Source of the DNA: Cyanoderma ruficeps
Taxonomy: Eukaryota > Chordata > Aves > Passeriformes > Timaliidae
Assembly: GCA_008694505.1 (NCBI GenBank)
Contig: VZDJ01007749.1
Location: forward strand, 2,055,564-2,119,563
Direction of reading: 5' to 3'
Length of the DNA: 64,000 nucleotides
Positions 27,460 through 39,800 of the stretch are shown here, piece after piece (positions within the stretch are counted from its first letter, which is position 1; each line of letters starts with the position of its first letter). A program made the translations under genes and the position numbers. The notes beneath the pieces were generated by a model. That model ran no database searches. It worked only from the letters and a program-made list of their open reading frames with translations, and was not told where the DNA came from.

Positions 27460-28110
27460 TCTTACCCAATAATCTTCACATAATCATGTCTCTTGGTGTC
27501 AACTCCCTTGTACCCTGGCCCTCTCCTTTTGCCACCTTGTCTCCTTTGCTCCCATGATCTCACCAATAACTTTTCACTTCCTTTGTTACTTCCCCTCCCA
27601 ATACAACCATGCCCCACCTTCCCATGCCTTGACCATGCCCTCGATCCTAACCGTGGCTGCTGCCTGCCTCTCTCTGTGCCACCCTGCCCATCTTTGTCTC
27701 TACACTCACCAGACGATTCCAAACACATGGAGTTTCCTCGGAGAGGCTTTGCAGCCTCGGCAGTTCTCGCCAGGCACCATCTGTTCCCAGCATCTCCTTG
27801 GCCAGTCACAGGCTCCTGCCTGGCTCTCCTGTGCCTGCTTTCTTTCTGACCTTCCTTCCTGCTCTATGGGAGCATAATTTTGGGAAACATGCTAGATCAG
27901 AGCCTGTGTAACTGCCAGCGCTTCTCAGTAGCATCCTCACCTGACCCTTCTCATCCTCTGCTCCCTCTCCCACTCATTTATTGTCCAAAATACAACTCAA
28001 AGCTCCTCAGAGCAGAACCTTTGCCTTCCAGCTGCCTTTAGCACCAGGCACAACAGCACTTGTCTCCGGTGTCATTCAGCACCTCAGCTGTACAAATAAA
28101 TAAGAGTAAT
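27460..28110. other. C/T-rich block with a possible ancient SINE-like right end
   Basis: From about 27460 to 27870 the plus strand is markedly C- and T-rich, which leaves overlapping opens of 107-118 codons on both strands. Their composition (Pro, Leu, Ser on plus; Gly, Arg on minus) reflects base bias rather than a protein. The right part (about 27990-28110) contains 'aaagctcctcagagcagaacc', then 'gcaccaggcacaacagcac', then 'tgtacaaataaataa'. This order is reminiscent of old amniote SINE-type repeats that end in AAATAAATAA. The match is from memory of the general pattern and is weak. No splice structure was found. Confidence 0.35.
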
Positions 28111-31100
28111 TCTGAATTACAGAGTTGAAGTTCTCCTCTAAAATAATTTAAAGAGTAGTCATAAGGGCTTGTGCTGGTTATAATTCATATAATAATTTAG
28201 GACTGCTAGGTTTTAGCTATTGTATAATTTGGATTTGCTTGCAGTTCTCATTGGATAAAGTATATTATTGAACAAGAAAGGAATAAACTATATTCAGAGT
28301 AGCTGTGGGGTGCTATAATTTAAAGGAGAGCTGGTGCAATACTACAGCAGAAAATATGCAAGATCCATTATACTGTTAATGAATGCACAGCTTAGATTGG
28401 TGATTTAATTTTTGGGTCATATTTCTCTCGTACCCTCAGGTATAGTAGACTTCATACATTAAAACAGAATATGTTGGTGTGTATTTAATCTCAGTCATGC
28501 AAAAAAAATGAATAATAATAAAAAATTACTTTCCTGTATTGTTTATTCATTTGCAATTATTTCTTTCAATGGCATAGCATTCAAAGAGCACTGTTAGAAG
28601 GGCACAGCCGTATTTTCTGGTACTAGTTTGGAACCAGTGATAGTAACCTTTGAGGCAGCATGGTATTTATCCATAGTTACAGACTGTCACTGTATTTAAG
28701 CCATGATTACAGCGTCATTTTTTCATCTGGCCAGGAACTTTCTTGAAATAGTCACCATTTCCTTCCTCAGGCAAGGTGGCAGATTGGTGATATTTTAAAC
28801 TGTCTCTTGGCTGAGAGACAAATCCCAATTTCTTTATTTTTACAAGCAGACGTAGCTGATGTAAGCAAGACCTATTCCTGCAGGGGCCATACCCCTGAAT
28901 ACTTGTCAGAACCAACATTCTGCAATGACTTCTAGTTTTACTAAATGTGGGGGTTTTTTTTGGCTCCATTTTTTATTGTCACGTTAATTGTAAGCTTTTT
29001 TGATATGTGTACGGATGATCAACTTTTTTTGAGAATCCACATTTTACAGTGGACTGCATTTTAAATCATACAGTCACAGCTGCAAATTGAATCTGAAAAT
29101 ACACAAGGAAAAGAAGAAGCAATTAAAAGAAATTCTGTCGACCTTTTACACTGTACACCTGGTATTTTAAATTTTTTTTTAATCTCTTACAACTGGAGTG
29201 TCACCTCTTAAATGAATTTGAACAACTCACCCAAGAGACATTCTAATCCGATCATGTATGATGGTGATACCAGTTGGATGTTATCCTATTAGGCACTCAC
29301 TGTAAATAAGGGATTTTCCGCTGACTTTTAAATCCTTGATTAATGAGAGTGCTTGAAACAGTGTCCTGTAAATTAGCCACAGTGCTAGCAACAATGCCAA
29401 TTCACTTAGGAGAACTGATTTGTTTTAAAGCTTCCCTTCCAAATTAAAAAGCATGAGAAAAAGATAGTGTCAAATAAGTAAAGCATGTTACTCTATCTTG
29501 CATTATTGATCTGCACGCCATGGCTGTCTGGCACACTTAGGTCTAAATTCTGCTCTTTCGTCAGGTAAATTCCCATCAGTCAGAGCTCTTCTGAAGAAAG
29601 AACTCCAGAAAGTAACTGGCCCACAGTATTTAATTTATGTATTCTTTATATTCTCTAGTGTATTAGGCAATTCTGAATCCCATTTTGAATTCTGTCAGGC
29701 AGACCAATAGTTTTCATCTGTAGTTTGGTCACTGCCATCTCCCCTGCCTTTCACAGCTCCTTTGCCCTTTTTTCTGATAAAAATATGTATGAGTAGGTGT
29801 AAAGGGGAGAATAGGGGCAGGTTATGACACATCTTTTAATTGATACTTAAACTCAAATTTTTCCTCACATATTTTTCTGAAGAAAATCACTTTTCACATC
29901 ATCTTATCCCTTTGCTTCTTATTCAACTACTGATACTTGATTTATTGCTTGCAAGAAAATTAGTTTCATACCAGGTATTGACTTTGAAACACATATTACT
30001 TCCTCTAATATGTGGAGACATTAATGAGGTCTTTCTCGACATTCTATATTCACATTTATTTAAGGTATTATTCATTCCTGTATCCATAATATGCATGCAT
30101 TTTTATCATTTAAGAACAACCCTTTCTTCTTGTAGAAGTAGTCTTTCTATAGATTGGAATTAGTGTCGCTTTATAAAGACAGTTTTGACACTCTCTTATA
30201 AGTCGCTGAGCAAAGTATCTCTCAGACATTAAGATATTTAAAATTTATTATTTTTTCTGGTGATTTTGAATTACCAGATTTTTGAATGTACCACAAATCG
30301 TACAAAAAAGTAGAGTTACCTAAAGTCTTACCGTGCTGTCCTACATCGAGAATAATCAGACACTGCAATAATCCCATAAATCTGTCTGATCATTTCTTCT
30401 CGGGTCACTCGAGTTACAAGGGTGACTCATCTGTGCATGTTCCAAAGCACCCCTAATCAAAATTCCAGTTAGACCAGTAGGTCTGAGACAATTTTTTGCT
30501 GTGACTATTGGGTATGCGTGTGATCCTCTCTGTTTAATGGTATTTGTGTAGAGTTCTTCCGTGATCCATTGATAAACATTCAGAATTCTGGCTACAGGTC
30601 ATAAAAGTATTGTCTTTTCCAGTGTTGTGGGCAAAATTAAAAATTTGACACTGGCTTCACTAACCAAAATGAAACTCTTTGGGAGATGCATGATACTTTA
30701 TGTACTTATTATGTTTTTATACTCAGTGGTTGTGGGGTTTACAGTACAGAGAGAATTTCTTATGGGCAGGCTTTGTTGTTGTTTGGTTATTTTTTCTTTA
30801 TATTTAAAAAACAAAAAGGTAATTTTCCTAAAAGAGACTAAGATACTGGTTTTCAAGCTTAAATGGTTGTCATCTGGGGAAAAGAAATAGACATTGGAAA
30901 TTCAAGAGGATATTTGCAGCTGGCTTTTGTTCCAGTTTTGGTTTTCTGCATGGTAGAAATAAAGTGCAACTAGAAAGCTTTTTTAGGTGTTTTTTAAATT
31001 TTGCAAATCTGCCAACTAATTTTGGCAGTATTTCAGGTTTACAGTTGTTTCCTCTAGCTACAAATTTTCTCAGCTATAAGGAAAGATAATTTTTGTGATT

Positions 31101-32720
31101 ATGGCATCCAAACATAGCTGCTGTCTATAGCCTTTTTGATTACCTTCACCAAGCTACTTCATTCTGTTATGCCTCAGTCATTTACCTCTAAAATATATTA
31201 TTATTATTATGGGCTTTTCTTTGTTATGCCTCACATATTAATGAATGTATTCCTGTATCACTTTCCTACTTCAGAGAAGTGCTGAAAGTTTATATTCATT
31301 AATATTCTTGAAGCATGACAAAGTAAAGCCTATTACTGTAATATGCTTCGCTTTAAAACTCTGGTTAGAATAATAATGATAAACAACACTGGTTAGCCTT
31401 TGGCCCTGCTGCATAGATATAAAATTTTTGCATCTTCACATTTAAACTGATGAAGGAAAACTTTCGTGTCCCTCCTCTATACCCCTGGAGAGATAAAGGA
31501 GGAAAGTTTCACATTGACTGAAATGGGTTGTTGGCATATTTATCATTCAGGAACCCAAGAATGGCATTTTGCCTGCTATGTCCTTAGCCTCTTGTTGAAT
31601 ATGATGTAGTATTTTATTGTCTCCATGTATTTCCTTTGGTGAAGTGAACAGAAGTTTGAAACGAACAGTTATGAAACGCCTTGCCCATAGGAAAAGCATC
31701 TTCCTAACCTCTTTAGTAGTTTCTTGAGAAATGACCAGGTGCATGGTGGTTTATATTTCCCTGCTATTATTTCCTTATTTCCCTGAATTAGTGTAGATGT
31801 TCTTATTACATTTCTAAATGACTGTTCTCAGAAGTGGCTTGAAAAGATATTAGTTTTTTCGTGTTGACTGATTGATTGCCTCAGTGTTTCATTGGCTATC
31901 TTCTTGTTCTTGCACTGTAAGAAGTAGTAGATGGGAATTCCGCAGTTCTTTTTTGAACTTTTATGGTGTGTTATACCATATATCCCTTGGTTTGTCTCCT
32001 TTGTCTTGATTTATATGATTTCTTTATACAAAAAGTTGTCCAAATGCATTTTGACCCTGGGACCTAAACATAGCACTCACACAATACTCCACTTATTTAA
32101 GAAAATAAGATGTTTTCACTTATTTAAGAAAAAAAATAATACTTTCTAGCATATACACATTTATTATTGTCTTCTTTCCTTGACTTCCTTTTCACTACAT
32201 AGTTTTCAGCTCAGTGAGAGGCATGTTTGCTTCTTTTCCTTTTTTTTAACTCTACATCTGAGAAGGCAAGTTCAGTTAATGGAGAAAATATCACTACATT
32301 TATAATAGTTTTAACAGCTGCACTGCAGGCAGTTCATTATTTTGACTTGTTTTTTAATGCCCTCAGTGTTCTCAGTAATATCATACTAGAGATATCGGAG
32401 ATAAAGAGGGAAGACCAGCAGCCTCAATATAAATATTCTGTCCTTCTACTTTCTGTCCTTATTACAAAAAAAATATTAAAATGTGTAAGTGCCCACACTG
32501 GATATGTAACACAGTTCTAAATCCTGACAAGTGCAAATTGAAAAGCAAAGAGCCATTAATACAGAGTTGGAGAGTGTCACTGCACCATTACACTTTAAGA
32601 CTGGAATGCTCTGGGCCTTGCATAAATTCAGAAAAAAAAAATAAAAGACATGCTGGTGAGAATCTTACAACATGTTCAGTCAATGCAAGTACATCTATTT
32701 GATTCTTATTTTCTTTTCAG

Positions 32721-32808
32721 ACTACAGATGACATCCTGGTGGCCTCGGCTGAATGTCCTAGCGATGACGAGGACATCGATCCCTGTGAGCCGAGCTCAGG
32801 TGGGTTAG
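32721..32808 (+). CDS. NRXN1: Neurexin-1 penultimate coding exon: acidic Cys-loop of the juxtamembrane stalk
   Basis: Neurexin-1 is a presynaptic adhesion receptor that binds neuroligins, LRRTMs and cerebellins. This exon encodes the extracellular stalk between the last LNS domain and the membrane. It opens in phase 0 after the acceptor 'ttcttttcag' and translates as 26 residues beginning [16 protein letters not shown], then [10 protein letters not shown], followed by Gly-Gly-Leu and the first base of an Ala codon. It matches vertebrate NRXN1 as I know it. Two Cys flank an acidic run (SDDEDIDP), the short cysteine loop known in this family. The exon ends with two donors 9 bases apart (32799/32800 and 32808/32809), both in phase 1, so GGL is optional. 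The glycanated stalk exon that should precede it is not in the window. Confidence 0.95.
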
Positions 32809-32814
32809 GTTAGT
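32796..32814 (+). promoter_or_regulatory. NRXN1: Tandem 5' splice donors (9 nt apart) with in-frame intronic stop
   Basis: The sequence tcag|gtgggttag|gttagt holds two GT donors. The proximal donor (cut after 32799) is CAG|GTGGGT, and the distal donor (cut after 32808) is TAG|GTTAGT. Both leave phase 1, so joining to CA at 48133 gives SS-A-NPT (short) or SS-GGL-A-NPT (long). This fits an alternative-splice site known near the membrane in neurexins (usually called site 5), although I rely on memory for that label. Without splicing, the frame runs GGT GGG TTA GGT TAG and stops at 32811-32813. Confidence 0.85.
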
Positions 32815-33181
32815 CAACTTTTTTATTACTTTCTTTTCTTTCATATTTGCATGCTCCAGTCTCCCAGAGTCCCAGCTAGCAGGACGGTCCTTTCATGCAT
32901 GGCAAGGACAGGTTGAATTGGGCCCTTTCTACTCGTGGCGGTGTTAGCAGAGAGGAAGAGTCTGATCCAAGACATCAGAGGGGAGTGCATGTCATGATCT
33001 GAGCAAAGTTATGGCTTGGCTGAGGACCTTAAGATGGGCTAGGAAGGGCATTCTTGGGTCCCTGCAACTGTGTTGTGATAAAGAAGGTACAGCTTCATTT
33101 AGCAGGAAGGTGTTGCTATTTTTTGTGGCTTAAGCATTGCCCTTAATAAGAAAAAAGTATCGTATTGAAAGTGTGTTGTGT

Positions 33182-33515
33182 CATGGAATCATAGAATAGC
33201 CTGGGTTGGAAGGGACCTTATAGGACTTCTAGTTCCAATCTGCCTGATGTGGTCAGGGGCACTTCTCCCTAGACCAGGTTGCTCAAAACTCCATGCAGCC
33301 TGTCCTTGAACACTTCCAGGGATGGGACATCCACAGCTTCTCTGGGGTCACCACCCTCAGAGGGGAGAATTTTTTCCTAATATCTAATCTAAGCACTGTG
33401 TCTTTCAGTTTGAATCCATTTCCCCTTGTCCTGTCACTACAGCTCTTGTAACAGCTCTTGTAAAAAGTCCCTCTCCGTTCTTCTTATAGGCTGCCTTCAT
33501 GCACTGGAAGGTAGA
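33182..33515 (-). mobile_element. CR1 LINE fragment, about 330 bp, minus orientation
   Basis: This is the clearest repeat in the window. It starts 'catggaatcatagaatagcc' then 'tgggttggaagggacc', and continues through 'accaggttgctcaaaactcc', 'tccttgaacacttccaggga', 'cctaatatctaatctaagca', 'ccccttgtcctgtcactaca' and 'taaaaagtccctctccgttc'. This is the reverse complement of the avian CR1 3' region, with the element's 3' end on the left. It is 5'-truncated, as most CR1 copies are. It contains a direct duplication of 'acagctcttgta' near 33440. It lies about 375 bases downstream of the NRXN1 donor. Confidence 0.95.
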
Positions 33516-33775
33516 GTTGAATTAATTTTTAATTACTGTTAGTGGTATAAAATCTTCAGATACATAAAACCTGAAGACATAGACTACAACAGTCTCAAAT
33601 TTCAAATTGTTTTATGTTTTTTTCCCAAGCCTATTCAGAATGTATGTTTTAGTTGTAACCAGAAACAAGATATTTTGACATTCTAGTATTTTCTGTGAAA
33701 GAAAAACTCAGTAGTGTTTTGGCCCTGTCTTTCCTACTCATTGAATAGTGGAGATTTGGTAATAATTCTCTGTTA

Positions 33776-33949
33776 AATAATGGAAAGATTTGGGTTGGAA
33801 GAGGCCTTTAATTATATCTAGTCCCAAACCCCTGCCATGGGCAGGGACACCTTCCACTAGACCTGGTTGCCCAAAACTCCATTCTGCCTGGCCTTGGACA
33901 CTTCAGGGGATGGAATGTCCATAATTTCTGTAGGCAACCTGCTCTAAAG
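33776..33949 (-). mobile_element. Second CR1 LINE fragment, about 170 bp, minus orientation
   Basis: The segment begins 'aataatggaaagatttgggt' and 'tggaagaggcc', then has 'aacccctgccatgggcaggg', 'acaccttccactagacctgg', 'ttgcccaaaactcc' and 'ccttggacacttcagggga'. These follow avian CR1 in the same order and orientation as the copy 260 bases to the left. Both copies contain the 3'-terminal part, so they are separate insertions or a duplication, not one broken element. This copy is more diverged and its octamer tail is eroded. Confidence 0.92.
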
Positions 33950-36792
33950 GTTCAATTATATTCAGTCATGTTTAGTTAAATAATACGTACCGTCTCTAGA
34001 AATCCCAATGTTTATCATTGAAGTGAAAAGGCTGAAAAACTTCCTATCAGCTTGAAAAATTGTGTTACTCTATATTCTTTAAAATAATCCTAGATAGTTC
34101 AATGATGGTACCATACCATACCATGATAGCTCATAGTACCATATGGATATATCTCAGTTTTCCTTTGAATTTTCCCAAAAATTCCCTTGAATTCTGTGCT
34201 GTTTGGTAGCAAGCCCACTGCTAGTTGTCTGAGGTTATTTGGTAGTCTTTGGTACTAGTTTCTTCATTTAATAGTAAAAAATATTAAGATCTGTTTGTTG
34301 TGCAGTAACATAATTAGCTGGAGTAGAAACCAATTTAACTTGAGATTAATGTATTAATGCAAATAGCAACTAAGAGCCATCTTAGTATGACTCCAAAATC
34401 TGGGGCAGGAGAAACGTCTACATAGCCCTAAGACAAATGAAATTTTTCTTCATATGCAAATGCGTGGTTCCTATTTTAAGTCACAGAGCTTGATACCCAC
34501 ATATAAGAATTATTTACTTAAGCTGAAGTAAAGGCAGAGACATTTGTGACTTCTCAATATCTGACAGACCTGCAGGATGGCACTTGAGCTCCTCCAGGAT
34601 GCAATTTACAGATTTGATGACAATAATTCAGGATTATTTTCTTTCACTTTCCAATTAAAGGATTTCAGAGTAATTTTCAAAATTCCATGAAATTGAATGA
34701 TTGTTCTTAAAACTGAGTAGCAACAGGTGCATTCACACAGTTTTGTACCCCTCAGGGAGAAATTTAACTCGCAGAAGTCTCAGACATTATGATCAAGATA
34801 TTCAGGAATATTTGTTTTCCTGTTCCTGCTTTCTCATTTACAAGTTCTTGAGTTTAGCAAGACTATCCTGTCCAATATGAGTCAGTGCAGTAGCTCATAC
34901 AGCTCTGAGCTCATTCATGTCAGTTATTTTCTTGCTTTAGTTAACTCAGGCAGAGCTGTTCAGTAGATAAATTGACATTAGGGGGGTGTTATTTTATTTT
35001 ATAAATTTTTCAAATCATCTGGGAATGCAGCTTTGGCATTAAAGCTGTATTTGTATTTTCTCAGGCTTACAGCTTACTGAAAGCCAATGAAATTTCAGAA
35101 TAATTCTTCTCTGAGTTAGTTTGAGCTCTGGGGCTGCAGTGTTTGGTAGTCCTGTGCCATGCAGAGTCATTTAGCTGGTGGGTGCAAGAATGGGAGAGAT
35201 GAAATGAGACTTTTGGACAGCTTATTGTTTCTGTCCAAACTATGGTTTGTGGTTGTGGACTATGGATATGAATGTTAGTCTTTCAGCAAAAAATTGCCAT
35301 TAGCTTTGCATGCTGGTGTTCAGCTTTTCTGTTTTAGCTTAGCATTTATCACACAGCTACACTTTTTGTTTATTTGAGAATGGTTTTACTGTTTCATTTG
35401 TCAGATCCCAACTGCTATTGCTTTTTAAAAAAAACCCTGTGGATTGGCACAGGAATTATGTTCTGCATAATCCCAATTGTCTGGATCATTTTATCTGTCA
35501 TTCTTCTCATCAAAATGTCACTCATTCTCCCACTCTCAACTTTTAAAAGCTGTTAATTTGTCTTCATCAGCCTTGTCCTTTTATCATACTTGAAACTACC
35601 TGAACCAAAGGGGTTACTGAGGTTGTAACTTCTGGCATATCAGCCTCTCTGCAAAGTGTTTTAGTCACTTAGTGTTATGAATAACCTTTCTTATAGTCAG
35701 GTAGGCATTGCTCAATCTCTGTAATACCACGGTCTCCGTGTGGATTTGAGCTGCTCCTAACAGTAGGCTGCAATTTAGGGAGAGAAGCACAATATTGTTC
35801 GCAGTGAGAGACGAATGATTGTTTTTCTTTTCAGTTGGAATAGAAGATACAGAAGGATATGTCCCTCCATTTAAAATATCCCCATGGTTCAGTTCAGCTT
35901 TTTCCCTTTAACCCTTTTCACAAACCAGATTGGTGTCTCCACAGCTACTCCTCAACATCCTCATTAATGGTGGTGAAACTTAGGTATTTTAGGAGATACG
36001 TAACTTACGTAGTTCTAGGAGGCTGGATATATGATGGTTAGGGCAGTTTTTATATTTTTGCTTCAGAGGCTGTAGTCTGGGATCCTTCAGCAAAGGAACC
36101 CACCTCATGGCAAGAGATGATGTGCTCAGAGTTGTGTGGTCAACACTTTTCTACCAAGAATTCAGGCAAGGGATGGCCAAAGCCCCTGCAATTTTATTAA
36201 CAGAGCCATAACTCAATATTTCTGTGATGATTGCTCACAATGGGCCTATTTCTCACCCAAGTTCTCAGTTCCAAATGAGAGCCTATTCCACAGTTTGAAT
36301 ATGGTACGCCTATATCTCATAGAAAATACTGCTTATCCAGATTTTACTAATTAGTAAGATTTATGCGTAAAATAAGGCTTTTTTCCTAGTACAAGTATGT
36401 TGCAGCTTGTAGTGGCTAACAAGTCCCACTCTGCCGCCACCAGCTTTGCTTTCTGTGCACCTGTCTGCTAAATAATAAATGGAAAGATGCAATTTGCTCC
36501 AAATTTCATATAGGACATAAAAATGTAAACCCGATTAGGAGCTGCTGAGCAGCAATCCCATCATCTTGTCTGGAACATAAAGTCACAAAAATTATAATTG
36601 CAGATTTCATTGTGGTATACAAACTGCTAAATGTGCCGTAATTGGATGAAGTCATAACAAATTTATTAGCATGCAAAACTCAGTCAACATTTTTTTTGCA
36701 GTATGTTTTGTGTAGTAAGGAAACAAGTATTGCTTTCATATTCTCTCCACCTTCCTCTAAATACCAATAACAACATGAAGATTGAGGAGGAT

Positions 36793-36813
36793 GATAATAA
36801 TAATAATAATAAA
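36793..36813. repeat. (ATA)n trinucleotide microsatellite
   Basis: About seven ATA/AAT units follow 'gaggaggatg'. This is a simple repeat within the last intron; nothing suggests function. Confidence 0.9.
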
Positions 36814-39800
36814 CAATAGTTTATATGTCCTCAACTTCATGTCATGGGGGAAATAATAAAACCTTTTCATTTTGTAGACAAGTTACAAAAAATTTTAGTG
36901 GTAGCCTATCCAAAAAAAAGAGCCTGGGACAATTTACTGATTTTGCATGAGGAGTTATAAAACTACAGGTGGACAAATTGCCTTTCTGCACATCAGGACT
37001 GCTGTTCCAGCTCTTACTGAGCTCTGCAGAGAGCTCTGATTTCTGCTGAGTTTCAGTGAGCATTTGTGCTACACAGCTTATTTGTTCCAGTTACTCTGGG
37101 CTGGTATTTTATTTGCTAGCTATTATCTAACCACTTCTGTAGCTATTGAAATGTTCCAAAAGGCAGGGAGGTCTGAGCTGGGTCAAATGAAGTGAAATCA
37201 CTGAGTTTAATGGCAGAGAATTCTCAACCATGAAAAAAATCTTACAGTATTAGACAAACACACAAACAGTTCTTTTTCTGCAAAGGAATTTTAAATCTTT
37301 CTCCAATTTGTACTCAAACAAACCTCAACAGAGGTTTAAGCTCACAATTAGGTTGAAAACCTCTCCTGACAGCCCCAGGAGAAATGGAATAAATAGAGGT
37401 TTTGGTGGTCTCAAAGCCAGAATATTCACTGATCTTGGAAATTTCAGCAGAGGGTAACCTTCAGAGTGAAAGAGGGGTTTTTCTTCAAGTTCAAACAAGT
37501 GTTTTTCAACCAGTGGAACACCACATGTTGCAACCAAAGAAAAAACCTCCATCATCTCCTGATTTGTCTGGCGGTTTTTGGCTTCCACTTCCCATGGCAG
37601 TGTTTGATTGGTGTCAGATCTTGTCCTTTACCATTCTGTGGGTAAAAAGAATAAGAATTATCAGGACAGAGTTCACTCATGTATAGCAGCTGGTAGCACT
37701 GGCTAGCTTTCTTACCCCTAATTCAGAAGGATAAATGAAATCATTTATTTTCCTATATTTTAAGTAGGAATGGTTAATAGGATAGACACTTCTGGACTGA
37801 TCTTTGAGCATGTTTTTAATTTCTCCTACATGTTGGCCAGGCTAATTTCATTGCAGAAAACTGGTGACAGCCAGGAACCTCCAAAGCACCAGTTTAGCCT
37901 AGAGACTGAACAAGCCACTGCTGATGACTCTTAGGGAGCAGTCCCTGCTTTGGGGGAGGCTTTGTCCTGTGAGCAGAACAGTGTGGGGCTTTGCATGCAA
38001 ACTGCTTCCTACGTGTGTGTGTGTCCTCTTCCCTGTGCCTCTACATGTTGGATAGATGAGATGGCTCAGAATCCTATATTCCCAACCACCTTGTGATGGT
38101 TTAGGTTTGGTCCCAGCATTGACATCTGTTTTTCTAACAGGCAGAGCTGTGAAATATGGATTGTGAGTGTTTTATGCCCATTGCTAGAAGTTTTGCTTTT
38201 TTTTCCTGTCACGAATTACTGCACTGTATTCCTGGTGCATCTGGCAGCAAGATAACATTGCAGTAGGAGGTGAAGTGACTCCTATAATTTATACATCACT
38301 ACAAGTGCCCTGTTTAATGCTCTTCATGGAATTCATTGTGCAAGAAGCTGAAACATAGAAAAACAAAATTACAGTTAGTTCATAGGGCTACTGTGTTCAT
38401 TATGGCTCAAGACATAAAGGGAATATTTGTGCCTCAGTCCAATTATCCTGTAGTTCTATATGCATTTCCAGTACCAGAAAGATCACTGGGTTGTCTTCAA
38501 CCAGACTTTTAAAGTGTTTAGCTGTGATACACAGACATCTCTTTATAAGCTGCTACAGGGTGAAAACTATGCTTTATTTACAAACTTTCCAAATGTTAGC
38601 GCTTACCATGGCTATGCATAAAAGAATTTAGGGGATTAAGATATAGATTAATCTTCCTTCAATTGAACTTAATGTATTTGTTAGACTTATTTATTTATTT
38701 TTTACAAATCACAAAGCCTTCTCCAGAGAAAGAGATAGTAAATGCTACATTTCCCCAAATTATTTTATTGTGAACTGAAGTATTTCTTTGTCAACAGGCT
38801 GAGGTTTTAGTGCCTGTCACAGTGAATTACAAATGTGGCATTTTTATTTTAATTTGATCAAATAGATTTTTTTCCAAATTATCTAAAGGACTGAGGTTAA
38901 AAATTATGATTGATCCATTGTGCCAATGCCAGGCTCTACTCTTTGCCAGCCATGCCACTGAAATTTGGGAATACTGAGTGGAACTGGAGGTTTCTAGCCA
39001 GTCCTTAGGATTTTCATACATTCCCAGTGTCAGATGGAAGAATATAGATGGGTGCTGGGGAGCTGGCTTTTTGCCTGCACACAATGGTCTCCTAGCAGTG
39101 CAATAGCAGCAGCTCACTGTGCTCTGTGGCTGGTAAAAAATATTGACATCAGCCTGCCATAAATCACACCAGGCTCTCTGTTAACTCGCACAAGAGCTCC
39201 TCCGCTGGTGCGTAAATGATGAATGGCTTTCCTTGGGTGTGAACTTTGAGGGTGCATTCATATTCCACACTTATCCCTGCTAAATCTGGGTCTTCTCACT
39301 TCTATAAAACACAGAAGAATTATATAAAAATGGTTGCTGTGGTTTAATCCCAGCTAGCAAACCTTCACAGTGCAAACACTGAGGTTATTATTTGTGTGGA
39401 AGCACCTAAATCTTTATTTCGTGCTTCAGACATATGCAGACAACACAAAAAGCCAACTCTTGTGCAGAGCAATTTGCTAAGTGACAGTTGTTAGTCCTGC
39501 TGTTACATGTTCAGTGGTTTGGAGTTAGATATCTCCACAGAACAGATAAAACCAAGTGGCAATGTTTCGAGTAGTTTCAAGAAATGCACTCTTTATGAAC
39601 AATAATCCAAGAAAAATGGGCACATTACTCAATGAGCTTGAAGGAATGTCCAAAGAAAGAGACTTCTGATATTTTTCTTTTTTTAAAAGATGTAAAAGTC
39701 AGCTAGTGAGTCAGTTCTGAAGGTATTTACAGGCAAAGCTGCTGCGATACCAGGACTGAGATGTCTAGTTAGAGAAGCAAACCAGGTCCTCCATATCACT

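Larger units (their letters stand above)
1..32720 (+). other. NRXN1: Intron of NRXN1 upstream of the penultimate coding exon (left end outside window)
   Basis: No neurexin coding segment was recognised here. In particular I did not find the last LNS domain or the Thr/Ser-rich stalk that should precede the exon at 32721, so the block is read as part of one very long intron. This is inference from position and from the known size of NRXN1 introns. The sequence is AT-rich, with stops in all frames and only scattered opens of 60-142 codons. Separately listed contents are a CR1 tail at 23.39 kb, a possible LTR at 16.1-16.65 kb, pyrimidine tracts at 13.17 and 26.25 kb, a CpG-rich pocket near 4.1 kb and a C/T-rich block at 27.46-28.1 kb. 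The rest looks like unique intronic DNA. An unannotated noncoding transcript or enhancer cannot be excluded by reading alone. Confidence 0.75.

Noticed and set aside
27462..27877. Overlapping 107-118 codon opens on both strands
   Set aside because: They arise from strong C/T strand bias. The products are low in complexity, unlike any known family, and overlap each other in different frames.
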